Assembly: GCF_003945345.1 (NCBI RefSeq)
Contig: NZ_AP019308.1
Span: forward strand, 3,100,001 to 3,164,000
Length of the DNA: 64,000 nucleotides
Origin: Paenibacillus baekrokdamisoli
GTDB lineage: Bacteria; Bacillota; Bacilli; Paenibacillales; Paenibacillaceae
Direction of reading: 5' to 3'
Position numbers and translations under genes: made by a program. The notes under the pieces are model-generated. The model did not search any database. It was not told the origin of the DNA and worked only from the letters and a program-made list of their open reading frames with translations. Below, in pieces: positions 17,233 to 29,377 of the stretch (position 1 is the first letter of the stretch; the number at the start of each line of letters is the position of its first letter).

Positions 17233-18690
17233 TCATCGGCTCTGGGTGTCCGATGCCATCCAACGAATACGCTGGCAATCTGACAACGCGCTGCTTTCCT
17301 GAAGTTCTCTCTCCAGCACATCTCGAATAAACCCTGGTAAATAATACCTGACATCCGTGCCACTTTTGATTGTCTCATAACCTACGCCGAACGTAAACAT
17401 GTCAATCGTCCCGACTACGTAGTCACACTCATCCTCAAGTGACTGCCCATTGATCAGGATTGAAGTGATCTTGTTCAATGGTTCAGCTTCCTCATTCCAG
17501 CGAATTTCAATGCCATCCACGGCTAACGTGCCAAGTACGATTCCACGGAAACCAAACCCTCGGATCGGCTTATTCTTATACTCGACTAGCAGCGATTCCT
17601 CCAGCGCCTGTCGAAGGGCCCTGCCGCGCAGTCTCATGCGGCAAGGATTAATCGGTGACGGGCATAGGGCATGGATATCGCCCGCCGTCACATCGCCTGC
17701 GGCGAGGCCGCCGAGCAATTGCCCTGCGTTGACGATGCCAATCTCGGCATCCGTCCAGCGCCGTAGGCCGGCGGCGAGCAAATTGCCGAGCGGTGATTCT
17801 CGCTCGGCAATGGCGGGCAGCGGCGCACTCAGCCGGGCAATGACCCGGCTGAGGCGGCGCTGGCCCGCAGCCCTGAAGCGGCCGATAATCGCGGCCGCTT
17901 CGGGCTGCTCTTCGAGCGCGGCCATCGGCACGCACTCCGCGCGAAAAGTCGGTCGCTTCGTGATCGGATCCATCCCGATCACCACGCGACCGATGTAATC
18001 GCCGAACTTACCGGCTGCGCATAGGTAAGTTTGGCCAATAAGCTCCGGCTCCTCCAGCAGATGATGCGTATGCCCGCCGAGAACAAGATCAAGCCCTTTA
18101 ATTTCCTCTGCCATTCGCCGATCCATTGGCAAACCAAGATGAGACATGACGATAAGCACGTCCACTTTGTCTCTCAAGAAAGCGGCTTGCTCGGCAATTG
18201 CCTTTAACGGATCGCTGACATCCCATCCCAGCAGCTTATAGAACTCTGCAAAGGCAGCAGTAGCGCCGATCAACCCAATTCGATAGGGACCTTTATTAAT
18301 AATGGCATAAGGTGCTAGCCAGGATGGTCTTTCGCCATTTGAGCTGTAGTGAAAATTAGCACAGATCGTTTGGAACTTTGCACGCTCACCATACGCTTCT
18401 GCGAGATGCTCTGGTGTAAAAGTAAGCCCTTCATTGTTGCCAATCGTAACGACTTCATAACCAGATGCGTTGAGCAGAGCGATGTTAACAAGACCGTCGC
18501 TGCCTTCTGTCTCCACCCGCATGCGGTCCATATGATCGCCGATGTCAACTGTCAATACATGATCACTGCCATACCTACGACGCTCCTCTTCAATATAAGA
18601 GGCCATCTTGGCAGCTAGCTCTAACCGGCTGTGAATATCATTGCTATGCAGCAATACAACTTCTAAAGCATCAATCGATGTTTCTCTCAT
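17233..18690 (-). CDS. yunD: Metallophosphatase/5'-nucleotidase-like protein YunD
   Basis: A 485-residue two-domain protein. The N-terminal calcineurin-like metallophosphatase domain (about 8-215) shows LLHSNDIHSR, VDIGDHMDRM, IGNNEGLTF and GGHTHH; the GNNE in place of the usual GNHE is a YunD feature. The C-terminal nucleotidase domain (about 270-460) carries the substrate-binding region (GFGFRGIV, DYVVGTIDMF). No signal peptide is present, so the enzyme is cytosolic, unlike secreted 5'-nucleotidases. A stretch around 17690-17990 (the domain linker and start of the second domain) is far richer in GC than the rest of the window. It follows the small Moco-enzyme-like gene by 24 bp. Confidence 0.9.
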   Translation of the reverse strand: MRETSIDALEVVLLHSNDIHSRLELAAKMASYIEEERRRYGSDHVLTVDIGDHMDRMRVETEGSDGLVNIALLNASGYEVVTIGNNEGLTFTPEHLAEAYGERAKFQTICANFHYSSNGERPSWLAPYAIINKGPYRIGLIGATAAFAEFYKLLGWDVSDPLKAIAEQAAFLRDKVDVLIVMSHLGLPMDRRMAEEIKGLDLVLGGHTHHLLEEPELIGQTYLCAAGKFGDYIGRVVIGMDPITKRPTFRAECVPMAALEEQPEAAAIIGRFRAAGQRRLSRVIARLSAPLPAIAERESPLGNLLAAGLRRWTDAEIGIVNAGQLLGGLAAGDVTAGDIHALCPSPINPCRMRLRGRALRQALEESLLVEYKNKPIRGFGFRGIVLGTLAVDGIEIRWNEEAEPLNKITSILINGQSLEDECDYVVGTIDMFTFGVGYETIKSGTDVRYYLPGFIRDVLERELQESSALSDCQRIRWMASDTQSR

Positions 18691-18714
18691 GCTTGCCTCC
18701 CGATCAGTGAGGGA

Positions 18715-19191
18715 TTAACGTTGTTTGCGGAGATCATCCGGAGAAAAGCTGCTTTTGAAACCATAGGAGACCTCTCCGCGATGGGCTTCCTCATGGATAA
18801 AGTGACAAGCAACAACATGTTTTACATTTAAGCATTCACTCGACCCGTTTGGAACATAGAGTCGAATCGGGCCCATAGGAAGATGCTCGCCATCGATGGC
18901 ATATTGAACGGCTGCATCTTTTAGCTGTTCCCAAGGAATAAGCGCTTCAAAGGCATCAGCCGCTTCCACTTTCAGGTGAGTAGGTATGGCTGCGCTCTCT
19001 TCTATACCGTGCCTACTTCGCCATGCGCCATACCAGCTTGCAAAGTCAAAAGCTTCCCCTACGGCTCCCGCAACTCGATCAGCTAGCGGAAATACCGATT
19101 GGGCTAAGGCAGTCATATCTTCTGGTGAGGTCTCAAACGGCTCCTGACCGAAATGATGAATGACAATTGTGCGATCCGACCTAGGCAGCAT
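18715..19191 (-). CDS. Small protein resembling the molybdopterin-binding domain of sulfite-oxidase-type enzymes
   Basis: A 158-residue cytosolic protein I do not recognise as a characterised family. The segment from about residue 85 (HLKVEAADAFEALIPWEQLK, then an AIDGEHLPMGPIRLYVPNG block and LNVKHVV) follows the pattern of the oxidoreductase molybdopterin domain, in which a dipeptide before PLRLVVPG and a following NVKW contact the cofactor. The usual invariant Cys and much of the fold are absent, so it is unlikely to be a complete enzyme. It begins 18 bp after moaA and ends 24 bp before yunD. The position beside moaA supports a role connected with the molybdenum cofactor; this is inference. 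Confidence 0.6.
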   Translation of the reverse strand: MLPRSDRTIVIHHFGQEPFETSPEDMTALAQSVFPLADRVAGAVGEAFDFASWYGAWRSRHGIEESAAIPTHLKVEAADAFEALIPWEQLKDAAVQYAIDGEHLPMGPIRLYVPNGSSECLNVKHVVACHFIHEEAHRGEVSYGFKSSFSPDDLRKQR

Positions 19192-19209
19192 GACATAGAA
19201 CCCCTTTCA

Positions 19210-20220
19210 TCATCCACCAATCTGCGACATCCGTCTTGCTGTCGGCTCATGGCTTAAATTTTCATCTAATAGCTTCGCAGCCATTTCATGATTCAGCGGC
19301 TTAATGTCCATTGCTCGCAGGTAGAGCTCACGAAGAGCGGTTGGATTGCCAAGTGCCGACTTAACGCTCAATTCGTCTACCCAATACAAGCAAGGCTTAA
19401 TATTGCCGTCAGCTGTCAGCCGAAGTCGGTTGCAATTCTTACAGAAATTATCGCTTATTGGATGAATAAGTCCAAATGAGCCTTTTCCACCTCTAATTTG
19501 ATAATCTTCCGACGGCCCATTGCCAAGCATATCTTCTATTCTTTCCACTTCAAGCCGCTGTTCTTGAGCGATCTCAAGGACATGTGATAGCGGCAAATAA
19601 TGAGCCTTCCAGTTATCATCTGCATGGCCGATTGGCATATATTCGATAAAACGGACATGAAGCGGCTGCTCATAGGCCATCCGCAAAAAATCAGCAATTT
19701 CATCCTCATTAACACCTTTAAGAAGCACACAGTTGAGCTTGATTGGTCCAAAGCCGACTCGGGCAGAGGCTTCAATACCTGCCATTACTCGCTTCAGATC
19801 CCCTCGCCTTGCTATAAACTTGAATCGTGAAGGATCCAAGGTATCTAAGCTTATATTAACACGATTAACGCCCGCGTCACGTAATGCCTCAGCTTGATCG
19901 GCAAGGAGAACCCCGTTGGTAGTCAGAGAAATGTCGCGAATGCCTGGAATAGCTGCAAGTCTGCGAACGAGTCCATCCAAACCGGGACGAACAAGCGGCT
20001 CTCCGCCTGTTATCCGCAGCTTTGAAATTCCAAGCTCAGCCCCAGCTTTCACAACTTCAACAATTTGACCATAGCTAAGCAGGTCAGATGAAGGCGCGAA
20101 TTCCATGCCTTCCTCAGGCATGCAATAAAGACAGCGTAAGTTACAGCGATCCGTAACCGAAATACGCAAATAATCATGCTCCCGACCGAATCGATCCGTC
20201 AATTTAGTCATGGTACGCAC
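19210..20220 (-). CDS. moaA: GTP 3',8-cyclase MoaA
   Basis: A 336-residue radical SAM enzyme that makes the first intermediate of molybdenum cofactor synthesis from GTP, with MoaC. The N-terminal cluster motif CNLRCLYC supplies C26, C30 and C33; ITGGEPLVRP is the SAM-binding segment; the C-terminal cluster uses C260, C263 and C277 (CKNCNRLRLT...PC); and the chain ends in the conserved Gly-Gly (MSQIGG), which reaches into the active site. moaC is not in the window. It is divergent from the fused moaD-moaE gene, with 81 bp between the two starts. Confidence 0.96.
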   Translation of the reverse strand: MRTMTKLTDRFGREHDYLRISVTDRCNLRCLYCMPEEGMEFAPSSDLLSYGQIVEVVKAGAELGISKLRITGGEPLVRPGLDGLVRRLAAIPGIRDISLTTNGVLLADQAEALRDAGVNRVNISLDTLDPSRFKFIARRGDLKRVMAGIEASARVGFGPIKLNCVLLKGVNEDEIADFLRMAYEQPLHVRFIEYMPIGHADDNWKAHYLPLSHVLEIAQEQRLEVERIEDMLGNGPSEDYQIRGGKGSFGLIHPISDNFCKNCNRLRLTADGNIKPCLYWVDELSVKSALGNPTALRELYLRAMDIKPLNHEMAAKLLDENLSHEPTARRMSQIGG

Positions 20221-20301
20221 TCCTTTCTAACTCCTCCTAGCATAACATTATTGGGTTAATTATGGTATGCTTACGAGATCATAAGCGAGAGGTTTGTTAC
20301 G

Positions 20302-21039
20302 ATGACAAAGATGATAAAATGGACCATTCACCTATTCGCTGGTCTTGCCGATAGGTTCGGCCAACCAACGATTTTCTTAGATCTTGATCACTCCGAGCTC
20401 ACTGTATTAGAGCTGAAGCAAGCGTTAATTGCTGCGTATCCCAATCACGAACCGCTCATAAATATTTCCTTTCTTGCCTCTAATCAGGCTTACGCTGCAG
20501 AGGATGACCGCGTAGCAGCTCATGATGAACTCGCCCTTCTTCCGCCCGTATCCGGAGGTGAGGAGTCAGCTGTGGAGGACGACTCAATCACAAAGCCCCT
20601 TCGCTATGTGATTACCTCCGAACCACTCTCTGTTGAAGCTTTAACCAGCCAAGTAATTACAGCTTCACATGGCGCAACGCTGACCTTTACAGGTACGACT
20701 AGAGAATGGACGCAAGGGCAGCGTACCGTCCGATTAGAATATGAAGCCTATGTTCCGATGGCCCTCAAAACATTGCAGCAGATTGGCGATGAAATTGATG
20801 CGCGTTGGCCTGGTACTAGGTGTGCGATTGCACACCGCATAGGTATCGTTGGTATCGCGGAAATCAGTGTCATTATTGCTGTATCAGCTCCTCACCGAGA
20901 TGCGTGCTATGAAGCAAGCCGTTATGCGATTGAACGATTGAAGCAAATCGTCCCTATATGGAAACGCGAGATATGGGAGGACGGATCAGAGTGGAAGGGC
21001 CACCAGCAGGGACCTTGGAATCCAGCAGCCCCGCTTTAA
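20302..21039 (+). CDS. Fused molybdopterin synthase MoaD-MoaE
   Basis: A 245-residue fusion. Residues 1-86 are MoaD (ubiquitin-like sulphur carrier) ending LLPPVSGG with the Gly-Gly at 85-86; residues about 100-245 are MoaE, with the active-site segment RLKQIVPIWKRE and a complete C-terminus. Separately encoded MoaD must end in Gly-Gly so that its C-terminus can be adenylated and thiocarboxylated. Here the chain continues with EESAVEDD, so cleavage after Gly86 would be needed, as reported for the MoaX fusion of Mycobacterium tuberculosis. It is followed 37 bp later by the MoeB-type activating enzyme gene. Confidence 0.93.
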   Translation: MTKMIKWTIHLFAGLADRFGQPTIFLDLDHSELTVLELKQALIAAYPNHEPLINISFLASNQAYAAEDDRVAAHDELALLPPVSGGEESAVEDDSITKPLRYVITSEPLSVEALTSQVITASHGATLTFTGTTREWTQGQRTVRLEYEAYVPMALKTLQQIGDEIDARWPGTRCAIAHRIGIVGIAEISVIIAVSAPHRDACYEASRYAIERLKQIVPIWKREIWEDGSEWKGHQQGPWNPAAPL

Positions 21040-21076
21040 ATGGCGTCACTCATATTACTTACAGGAGGTCTTCTAA

Positions 21077-22105
21077 GTGACTGACCGTTATTCTCGCCAG
21101 AGCCGTTTCGCTCCAATCGGACAAGAAGGTCAGCGACTTCTCAGCAATAGTCGCGCAGTCGTGGTTGGCATGGGTGCTTTAGGCTCGGTAGCCGCACAGC
21201 ATCTTGTCCGTTCCGGTGTTGGTTATGTCCGAATCATTGACCGCGATATTCTCGAGCTAAGCAATCTTCAGCGGCAGGTGCTATACAACGAGGAAGATGT
21301 TCATCGTTTATTACCAAAGGCTGAAGCCGCAGCAGGACATCTAAGAAGCATCAATAGTGAAGTCATCATTTCCCCAGTTATTACCGATCTCACAGCTTAC
21401 AATGCGGAATCACTCCTTGGGGATGTTGATCTTATCATAGATGGTTCGGATAACTTTACTGTCCGTTACCTCCTTAATGACATTAGTCAAAAGCTAGCCA
21501 TTCCCTGGATATATGGCGGTGTGGTAGGTGCATCTGGTATGACGATGACATTCCTACCTGGTCAGACACCATGCTTTAGCTGCCTTTTCCCGAATGAGCC
21601 CCCTGCTGGTTCAGTTGATACATGTGAAACTGCCGGCGTCCTTTCCACTGCGGTAGACATAATTGCCTCTATACAAGCTACAGAAGCATTAAAGTGGTTA
21701 AGTGGTAATCGCGATGAACTGCATGGGACCCTGTTTCAAGTCGACTTATGGCATCACCGCTTTATGCCTCTAAACGTCTCAGGCTCACGTCGAACAGATT
21801 GTCCATCCTGTCAATTAAGACAGTTCACACGCTTGGATCATAACGCTTCAGAACCTACAGCAGCAGCATTATGCGGGCGTAATACGATCCAAATTACACA
21901 TGGAAGAAGTGCTTTCGTTGATCTTGAAGTTCTTGCAAAACGATTAGCTCGAGTAGGTACGATAGAGCGTAATCCTTTCCTTCTGCGCTATCGGCGTGAT
22001 GAGACGTTTACAGCTGTCTTATTCTCGGATGGCCGTGCACTCATACAAGGAACAGAAGATCCAATTATTGCAAAACGCATTTACAGTGAAATTTATGGAC
22101 TCTAA
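21077..22105 (+). CDS. moeB: MoeB/ThiF-family adenylyltransferase
   Basis: A 342-residue E1-like enzyme that adenylates the C-terminal Gly-Gly of a sulphur carrier, here most likely the MoaD part of the preceding fusion. The nucleotide-binding GMGALGS segment (about residues 31-37), RQVLYNEEDV and the DGSDNF motif are present, as are two zinc CxxC pairs (CFSC and CPSC). No rhodanese domain is seen; instead the last ~80 residues form a small alpha/beta region common in Bacillus-type ThiF/MoeB proteins, so it could also serve ThiS. The start is GTG 21077, with AGGAGG eight to twelve bases upstream. Confidence 0.9.
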   Translation: MTDRYSRQSRFAPIGQEGQRLLSNSRAVVVGMGALGSVAAQHLVRSGVGYVRIIDRDILELSNLQRQVLYNEEDVHRLLPKAEAAAGHLRSINSEVIISPVITDLTAYNAESLLGDVDLIIDGSDNFTVRYLLNDISQKLAIPWIYGGVVGASGMTMTFLPGQTPCFSCLFPNEPPAGSVDTCETAGVLSTAVDIIASIQATEALKWLSGNRDELHGTLFQVDLWHHRFMPLNVSGSRRTDCPSCQLRQFTRLDHNASEPTAAALCGRNTIQITHGRSAFVDLEVLAKRLARVGTIERNPFLLRYRRDETFTAVLFSDGRALIQGTEDPIIAKRIYSEIYGL

Positions 22106-22302
22106 TAATAGCCAACGTTATAAGCAATATCAAGACCTAAGAACTATACACACCTCTTGTTAACTATTACCAAATACCTACTATTCGTGAATTTAACAAG
22201 CATTATGACTAATTTCATATGCTTTTATTGCCATATCTACATTTTGTTGCTACCATAGTCTTATCTTGATCATTCCTAGATACTAGTAGTTTGAGGTGGA
22301 GC

Positions 22303-23358
22303 ATGCGAACACATGTAGCAGAGCTAAAAGAAGGCGACAAGATTAGTAATGATATTTTCAATTCCTATGGGTTACATGTACTATCCAAAGGCACCGATTT
22401 GTCAGCAAGAGATATTTCCAAGTTATTTCAACATCAAGTTGATTATGTAGATATAGAAGCAAGAATAATTGAAACGATGCCCCTTCGAACACTTGAATCC
22501 GGCATTAGTCCTAAATGGCTGCCAACCATGGAGCCGATTTACCAAGAGGCTGTAAGTGGATGCGAGCAGTTATTTCTAGAAGCTCTTCAGAATGGCAAGA
22601 TTTTCGAGGAGGATGTCGTACAAACCTTCCAGCCACTCGTAGAAAACTTCAGATTGGAACGAGATGTCGTCTCCATGCTGCTGCTGCTTAATACAAAAGA
22701 TGACTACACCTACCAGCACTCTGTACAAGTTGGTATGCTCGCTTACTATTTAGCCTCATGGCTCGGATATGACGAGAAGCAATCTGTCAAAATTGGGCAG
22801 GCTGGATTTCTTCATGACATCGGCAAATGTAAGATTGAGGATAGCATCCTTAACAAACCAGACCGATTATCGGAAGAAGAATATGAGTTGATCAAACAGC
22901 ATACCGTATTTGGCCATGCAATAATTCAACAGTCCTTTGGGGAAACCTTGCACGCTCTAGTTGCTCTGGAGCATCATGAACGTATGGACGGAACTGGATA
23001 TCCGAACCGAATCAGCGGTGATCAAATGCATCCGGTTTCCAAAATCGTAGCTGTCGCGGATGTATATAGTGCCATGATATCCTCTAGAGTGTATCAGAAG
23101 AAACGCGATTTATTATTTGTACTGAAGGAATTGTATCGCATGAGCTTTTCGGAGTTAGATGCCTTCACGACGCATACGTTCATTAAGCATATGATACCGA
23201 ATTTTATCGGGAAACGTGTGGAGATGCTAACAGGTGAAACCGGAACGATAATTATGACTCATCCTTCTGAGTTTTTTCGTCCTCTCATTCAGATTGAGGA
23301 TGAATTCATCGATATGACCATCGATCGTACCCTAGAAATTAAACATGTTTATATGTAG
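22303..23358 (+). CDS. HD-GYP domain protein, probable cyclic-di-GMP phosphodiesterase (second copy)
   Basis: A 351-residue cytosolic HD-GYP protein. HDIGK lies at residues 171-175 and HHERMDGTGYP at 224-234, the same positions as in the paralogue at 6821-7936; HSVQVGMLA at about 139 provides another ligand. The first ~60 residues form the DUF3391-like region and the last ~50 a small beta domain (KRVEMLTGETGTIIMTH). The open frame could start at a TTG (22291), but that overlaps the GAGGTGG Shine-Dalgarno itself, so ATG 22303 is chosen. It has its own terminator and no operon partner. Confidence 0.92.
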   Translation: MRTHVAELKEGDKISNDIFNSYGLHVLSKGTDLSARDISKLFQHQVDYVDIEARIIETMPLRTLESGISPKWLPTMEPIYQEAVSGCEQLFLEALQNGKIFEEDVVQTFQPLVENFRLERDVVSMLLLLNTKDDYTYQHSVQVGMLAYYLASWLGYDEKQSVKIGQAGFLHDIGKCKIEDSILNKPDRLSEEEYELIKQHTVFGHAIIQQSFGETLHALVALEHHERMDGTGYPNRISGDQMHPVSKIVAVADVYSAMISSRVYQKKRDLLFVLKELYRMSFSELDAFTTHTFIKHMIPNFIGKRVEMLTGETGTIIMTHPSEFFRPLIQIEDEFIDMTIDRTLEIKHVYM

Positions 23359-23379
23359 AATTCTATATTCTAACAAAAA

Positions 23380-23422
23380 AAAACTCCGGAACTCAGCTTC
23401 ATGCTAAGTTCCGGAGTTTTTT
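23380..23422. terminator. Strong bidirectional terminator between HD-GYP and sufB
   Basis: ACTCCGGAACT and AAGTTCCGGAGT form a GC-rich stem centred near 23400, with an A-run before and a T-run after. It can end both the HD-GYP transcript (plus) and the suf operon (minus). Confidence 0.93.
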
Positions 23423-23445
23423 GTTTATCTTAACCACTGATTGGA

Positions 23446-24843
23446 TTAACCAATCGAGCCTTCCATCTCGAACTTGATGAGACGGTTCATTTCGACTGCA
23501 TATTCCATCGGCAATTCTTTCGTAAACGGTTCGATGAAGCCCATTACTATCATTTGCGTTGCTTCCGCATCTGTAAGGCCACGGCTCATCAAGTAGAAGA
23601 GTTGATCCTCAGATACTTTGGAAACCGTTGCTTCATGCTCAAGTGTAATGTTGTCGTTCATGATTTCGTTATACGGAATCGTGTCTGACGTGGATTCATT
23701 ATCGAGAATAAGTGTATCGCATTTAATGTTCGATTTGGAGCCTTCGGAGTTACGGCCAAAGGATGCTAGACCACGATAAGTGACTTTACCACCATGCTTA
23801 CTAATCGACTTAGATACGATCGTTGAAGTCGTGTCAGGTGCAAGGTGAGTCATCTTCGCTCCTGCATCTTGATGCTGGCCTTTACCGGCTACAGCGATGG
23901 AAAGAACCATCCCTTTAGCGCCACGGCCTTTAAGAACGACAGCAGGGTATTTCATTGTCAGCTTGGAGCCGATATTACCGTCTACCCATTCCATTGTTGC
24001 ATTCTCTTCAGCAACAGCACGCTTCGTAACGAGGTTATAGATGTTCGGTGCCCAGTTTTGAATCGTTGTATAACGAACACGAGCGTTCTTCATACAAAGA
24101 ATTTCAACTACGGCGCTATGCAAGGAATTCGTGCTGTATATTGGAGCTGTACAGCCTTCAACATAGTGTACTGTGCTATCTTCGTCCGCAAGAATAAGCG
24201 TCCGTTCAAACTGGCCCATATTCTCGGAGTTAATACGGAAATATGCTTGCAGAGGAACTTCACATTTCACGCCTTTTGGCACATAAATGAAGCTGCCTCC
24301 GGACCATACCGCACTATTCAATGCAGCGAATTTATTGTCTTCGGGAGGAATAATCGTACCGAAGAATTTCCTGAAGAGCTCTGGATGCTCACGCAGTGCA
24401 GTATCGGTATCGGTAAAGATAACGCCTTGCTTCTCCAGGTCCTCCTGCATGCTGTGATAAACAACCTCAGATTCGTATTGAGCGGAAACACCGGCAAGAA
24501 ACTTTTGTTCCGCTTCAGGAATACCTAGCTTGTCAAAGGTTTCTTTGATTTCTGTAGGCACTTCTTCCCAAGTCTTTCCTTGACCCTCAGAAGGTTTAAC
24601 ATAATATTGGATGTCATTGAAATCCAGATCATCCATGTTGCCGCCCCATTTTGGCATTGGCATTTTGTTGAACTGTTCCAACGATTTCAGACGAAATTCG
24701 AGCATCCATTCGGGTTCATTCTTCATTTCTGAGATTGTACGTACAATCTCAGGTGTTAGACCTTTACCGGATTGAAAGATCGATTTGTGCTCGTCACGAA
24801 AACCATATTTGTAATCTTCTATTTCGGGCATTTGCTTCGCCAT
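23446..24843 (-). CDS. sufB: Fe-S cluster scaffold protein SufB
   Basis: A 465-residue SufB, part of the SufBCD scaffold on which Fe-S clusters are assembled. Diagnostic segments include [16 protein letters not shown], the long parallel beta-helix core ([20 protein letters not shown], with the conserved Cys) and the [21 protein letters not shown]-terminal helix that contacts SufC. It is the last gene of sufCDSUB, 36 bp after sufU, as in other Firmicutes. Confidence 0.97.
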   Translation of the reverse strand: MAKQMPEIEDYKYGFRDEHKSIFQSGKGLTPEIVRTISEMKNEPEWMLEFRLKSLEQFNKMPMPKWGGNMDDLDFNDIQYYVKPSEGQGKTWEEVPTEIKETFDKLGIPEAEQKFLAGVSAQYESEVVYHSMQEDLEKQGVIFTDTDTALREHPELFRKFFGTIIPPEDNKFAALNSAVWSGGSFIYVPKGVKCEVPLQAYFRINSENMGQFERTLILADEDSTVHYVEGCTAPIYSTNSLHSAVVEILCMKNARVRYTTIQNWAPNIYNLVTKRAVAEENATMEWVDGNIGSKLTMKYPAVVLKGRGAKGMVLSIAVAGKGQHQDAGAKMTHLAPDTTSTIVSKSISKHGGKVTYRGLASFGRNSEGSKSNIKCDTLILDNESTSDTIPYNEIMNDNITLEHEATVSKVSEDQLFYLMSRGLTDAEATQMIVMGFIEPFTKELPMEYAVEMNRLIKFEMEGSIG

Positions 24844-24879
24844 AATGAAAGCCTCCCATTTCCTACGCTTAATTCGCGT

Positions 24880-27825
<2,946 letters not shown>

Positions 27826-27845
27826 TTTCGGTGCTCCTCCTCCGC

Positions 27846-28625
27846 TCAAACCTGTCCGACCGTTTCATCTTCAATACCAAGCTCTTCTTTAACCCAATCA
27901 TAGCCTTCGTTCTCCAGACGCTCAGCAAGCTCTGGTCCGCCAGACTTCACTATACGACCTTGCATCATAACATGGACATAATCCGGTGTGATGTAGTCAA
28001 GCAGACGTTGATAGTGAGTAATGATCAGGAAACCGCGATCTTCCGAACGCATGCTGTTCACACCGTTAGCTACGATTTTCAAGGCATCAATATCAAGACC
28101 CGAGTCAATCTCATCAAGGATGACGATTTTCGGCTCGATCATCATCATTTGAAGAATTTCGTTCCGTTTCTTCTCACCGCCGGAGAAGCCTTCGTTCAAG
28201 TAGCGATGAGCGAACTCAGCGTTCATGTCCAGCTCTTTCATTTTGCTTTCCATGAGACGGATAAACTTGATTAGGGAAATCTCTTTGCCCTCTTCACGGC
28301 GAGCGTTAATCGCACTGCGAAGAAAGTCTGAATTTGTTACACCTGTAATTTCACTCGGGTACTGCATGGCAAGGAATAGACCTGCACGCGCACGCTCATC
28401 AACAGCCATATCCAGAACGTCTTCTCCGTCCAGCTGAACCTGGCCGTCTGTTACTTCATATTTAGGATGCCCCATTAGAGCCGATGCAAGCGTACTTTTA
28501 CCTGTTCCGTTCGGGCCCATGATGGCATGAATTTCGCCACCTTTTATGTCGAGGTTGATTCCTTTTAGAATTTCTTTACCTTCAATTGAAGCCTTTAAGC
28601 CATCAATTTTGAATTGTGTAGCCAT
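27846..28625 (-). CDS. sufC: Fe-S assembly ATPase SufC
   Basis: A 259-residue ABC-type ATPase that drives the SufBD scaffold. Walker A is GPNGTGKST, the signature is [10 protein letters not shown] and Walker B is [16 protein letters not shown], all intact. It is the first gene of sufCDSUB. The operon is preceded by a clear sigma-A-type promoter whose start site is overlapped by a PerR/Fur-like box (see 28679-28753), suggesting control by peroxide or iron. Confidence 0.97.
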   Translation of the reverse strand: MATQFKIDGLKASIEGKEILKGINLDIKGGEIHAIMGPNGTGKSTLASALMGHPKYEVTDGQVQLDGEDVLDMAVDERARAGLFLAMQYPSEITGVTNSDFLRSAINARREEGKEISLIKFIRLMESKMKELDMNAEFAHRYLNEGFSGGEKKRNEILQMMMIEPKIVILDEIDSGLDIDALKIVANGVNSMRSEDRGFLIITHYQRLLDYITPDYVHVMMQGRIVKSGGPELAERLENEGYDWVKEELGIEDETVGQV

Positions 28626-28678
28626 GTCTGAACTGCTCCCTCCAACTATTCGGTTACCTCAAATTGAGATATCCCTCT

Positions 28679-28714
28679 TTATAATCATTCTAATATGATT
28701 CTCATTGATTCTCA
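28679..28714. promoter_or_regulatory. PerR/Fur-family operator upstream of suf operon
   Basis: TTATAATCATTCTAA (28679-28693) matches the PerR 7-1-7 box TTATAATNATTATAA at 14 of 15 positions; it matches the Fur box (TGATAATNATTATCA) less well. Next to it, TGATTCTCA occurs twice one base apart (28696-28704 and 28706-28714). Both lie just downstream of the predicted -10 element, where a bound repressor would block transcription. Confidence 0.65.
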
Positions 28715-28725
28715 ATACTTATTTT

Positions 28726-28753
28726 AGTATAAGTCTCTTTATAAAGCAATCAA
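28726..28753 (-). promoter_or_regulatory. Sigma-A-type promoter of sufCDSUB
   Basis: On the minus strand TTGATT (28748-28753) and TATACT (28726-28731) are 16 nt apart, placing the start near 28719 and about 95 nt before the sufC ATG. Confidence 0.7.
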
Positions 28754-28783
28754 TCGAGCTCAGCAGGCCTTATCCTTATTGGC

Positions 28784-29377
28784 TTAGAGCGCTAGTAACC
28801 GCTTGATTTCTGCTACTTGCTCATTGAAAGCGATATCGTCTAACACCTCTGCTGCAGCTTGTTCCGATATATCTTCTTCAATTGCCACCCATGATTTACA
28901 ACCTGTGTAAGCAGGTCGGACGGGGATATGGACAGGCTGTTCCAGAACACTAACGCGCAAAAGCAGCAAATGAAGCGGTTTGGACCGTTTCCATTTGAGG
29001 CGTTCTTCAGCAAATTCATCTGTCCAAATATGATATTCCCGAATGCGATCAAGTGATTCTTGATCGCGAATCTCCATATCCTCAACCACCTTCGCAAAGG
29101 CACGAATTTCAATTTCGTCTGATTCCGGCTGCCATTCTTCCATTATTTGCTTAATCTGCGGTTGATAAACTTCCTTCAGCAGTTCAGGCTTTTGATGCTC
29201 ATAGGCTGGTAGAAGAAAGAAAGCGGGGCTGACAAGCTCAAAATCACGCGTTTCCTCAGAAATGCCACCCTTGCGCAGCACTAATATTTGTGTTCCCTCT
29301 ATTAATGCTTTAACCGTAACCGCCCATTCCTTAAGCGCAACAGGTCGTCCATCACTTGAGAAACCTAATGATTTCAT
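28784..29377 (-). CDS. DUF1802 family protein
   Basis: A 197-residue cytosolic protein of the DUF1802 family, also common in cyanobacteria. The opening ALKEWAVTVKALIEGTQILVLRKGGI, the FELVSPAFFLLPAYEHQ segment and the LLLLRVSVLEQPVHIP strand are the conserved blocks. The function is unknown. It lies directly upstream of the suf promoter on the same strand, 30 bp away from the -35, so its transcript may read into suf; I see no terminator between them. Confidence 0.85.
   Translation of the reverse strand: MKSLGFSSDGRPVALKEWAVTVKALIEGTQILVLRKGGISEETRDFELVSPAFFLLPAYEHQKPELLKEVYQPQIKQIMEEWQPESDEIEIRAFAKVVEDMEIRDQESLDRIREYHIWTDEFAEERLKWKRSKPLHLLLLRVSVLEQPVHIPVRPAYTGCKSWVAIEEDISEQAAAEVLDDIAFNEQVAEIKRLLAL

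Noticed and set aside
17450..17998. 182-residue plus-strand open frame opposite yunD
   Set aside because: It owes its length to the GC-rich island, where stop codons are rare; Ser/Arg/Pro-rich with no recognisable motif.
22106..22302. Possible riboswitch or leader RNA ahead of the second HD-GYP gene
   Set aside because: No GEMM-type cyclic-di-GMP aptamer blocks or terminator-like stem could be found.
23845..24528. 227-residue open frame on the plus strand opposite sufB
   Set aside because: Antisense shadow of a highly conserved gene; no ribosome site and cysteine/phenylalanine-rich composition typical of reverse-complement frames.
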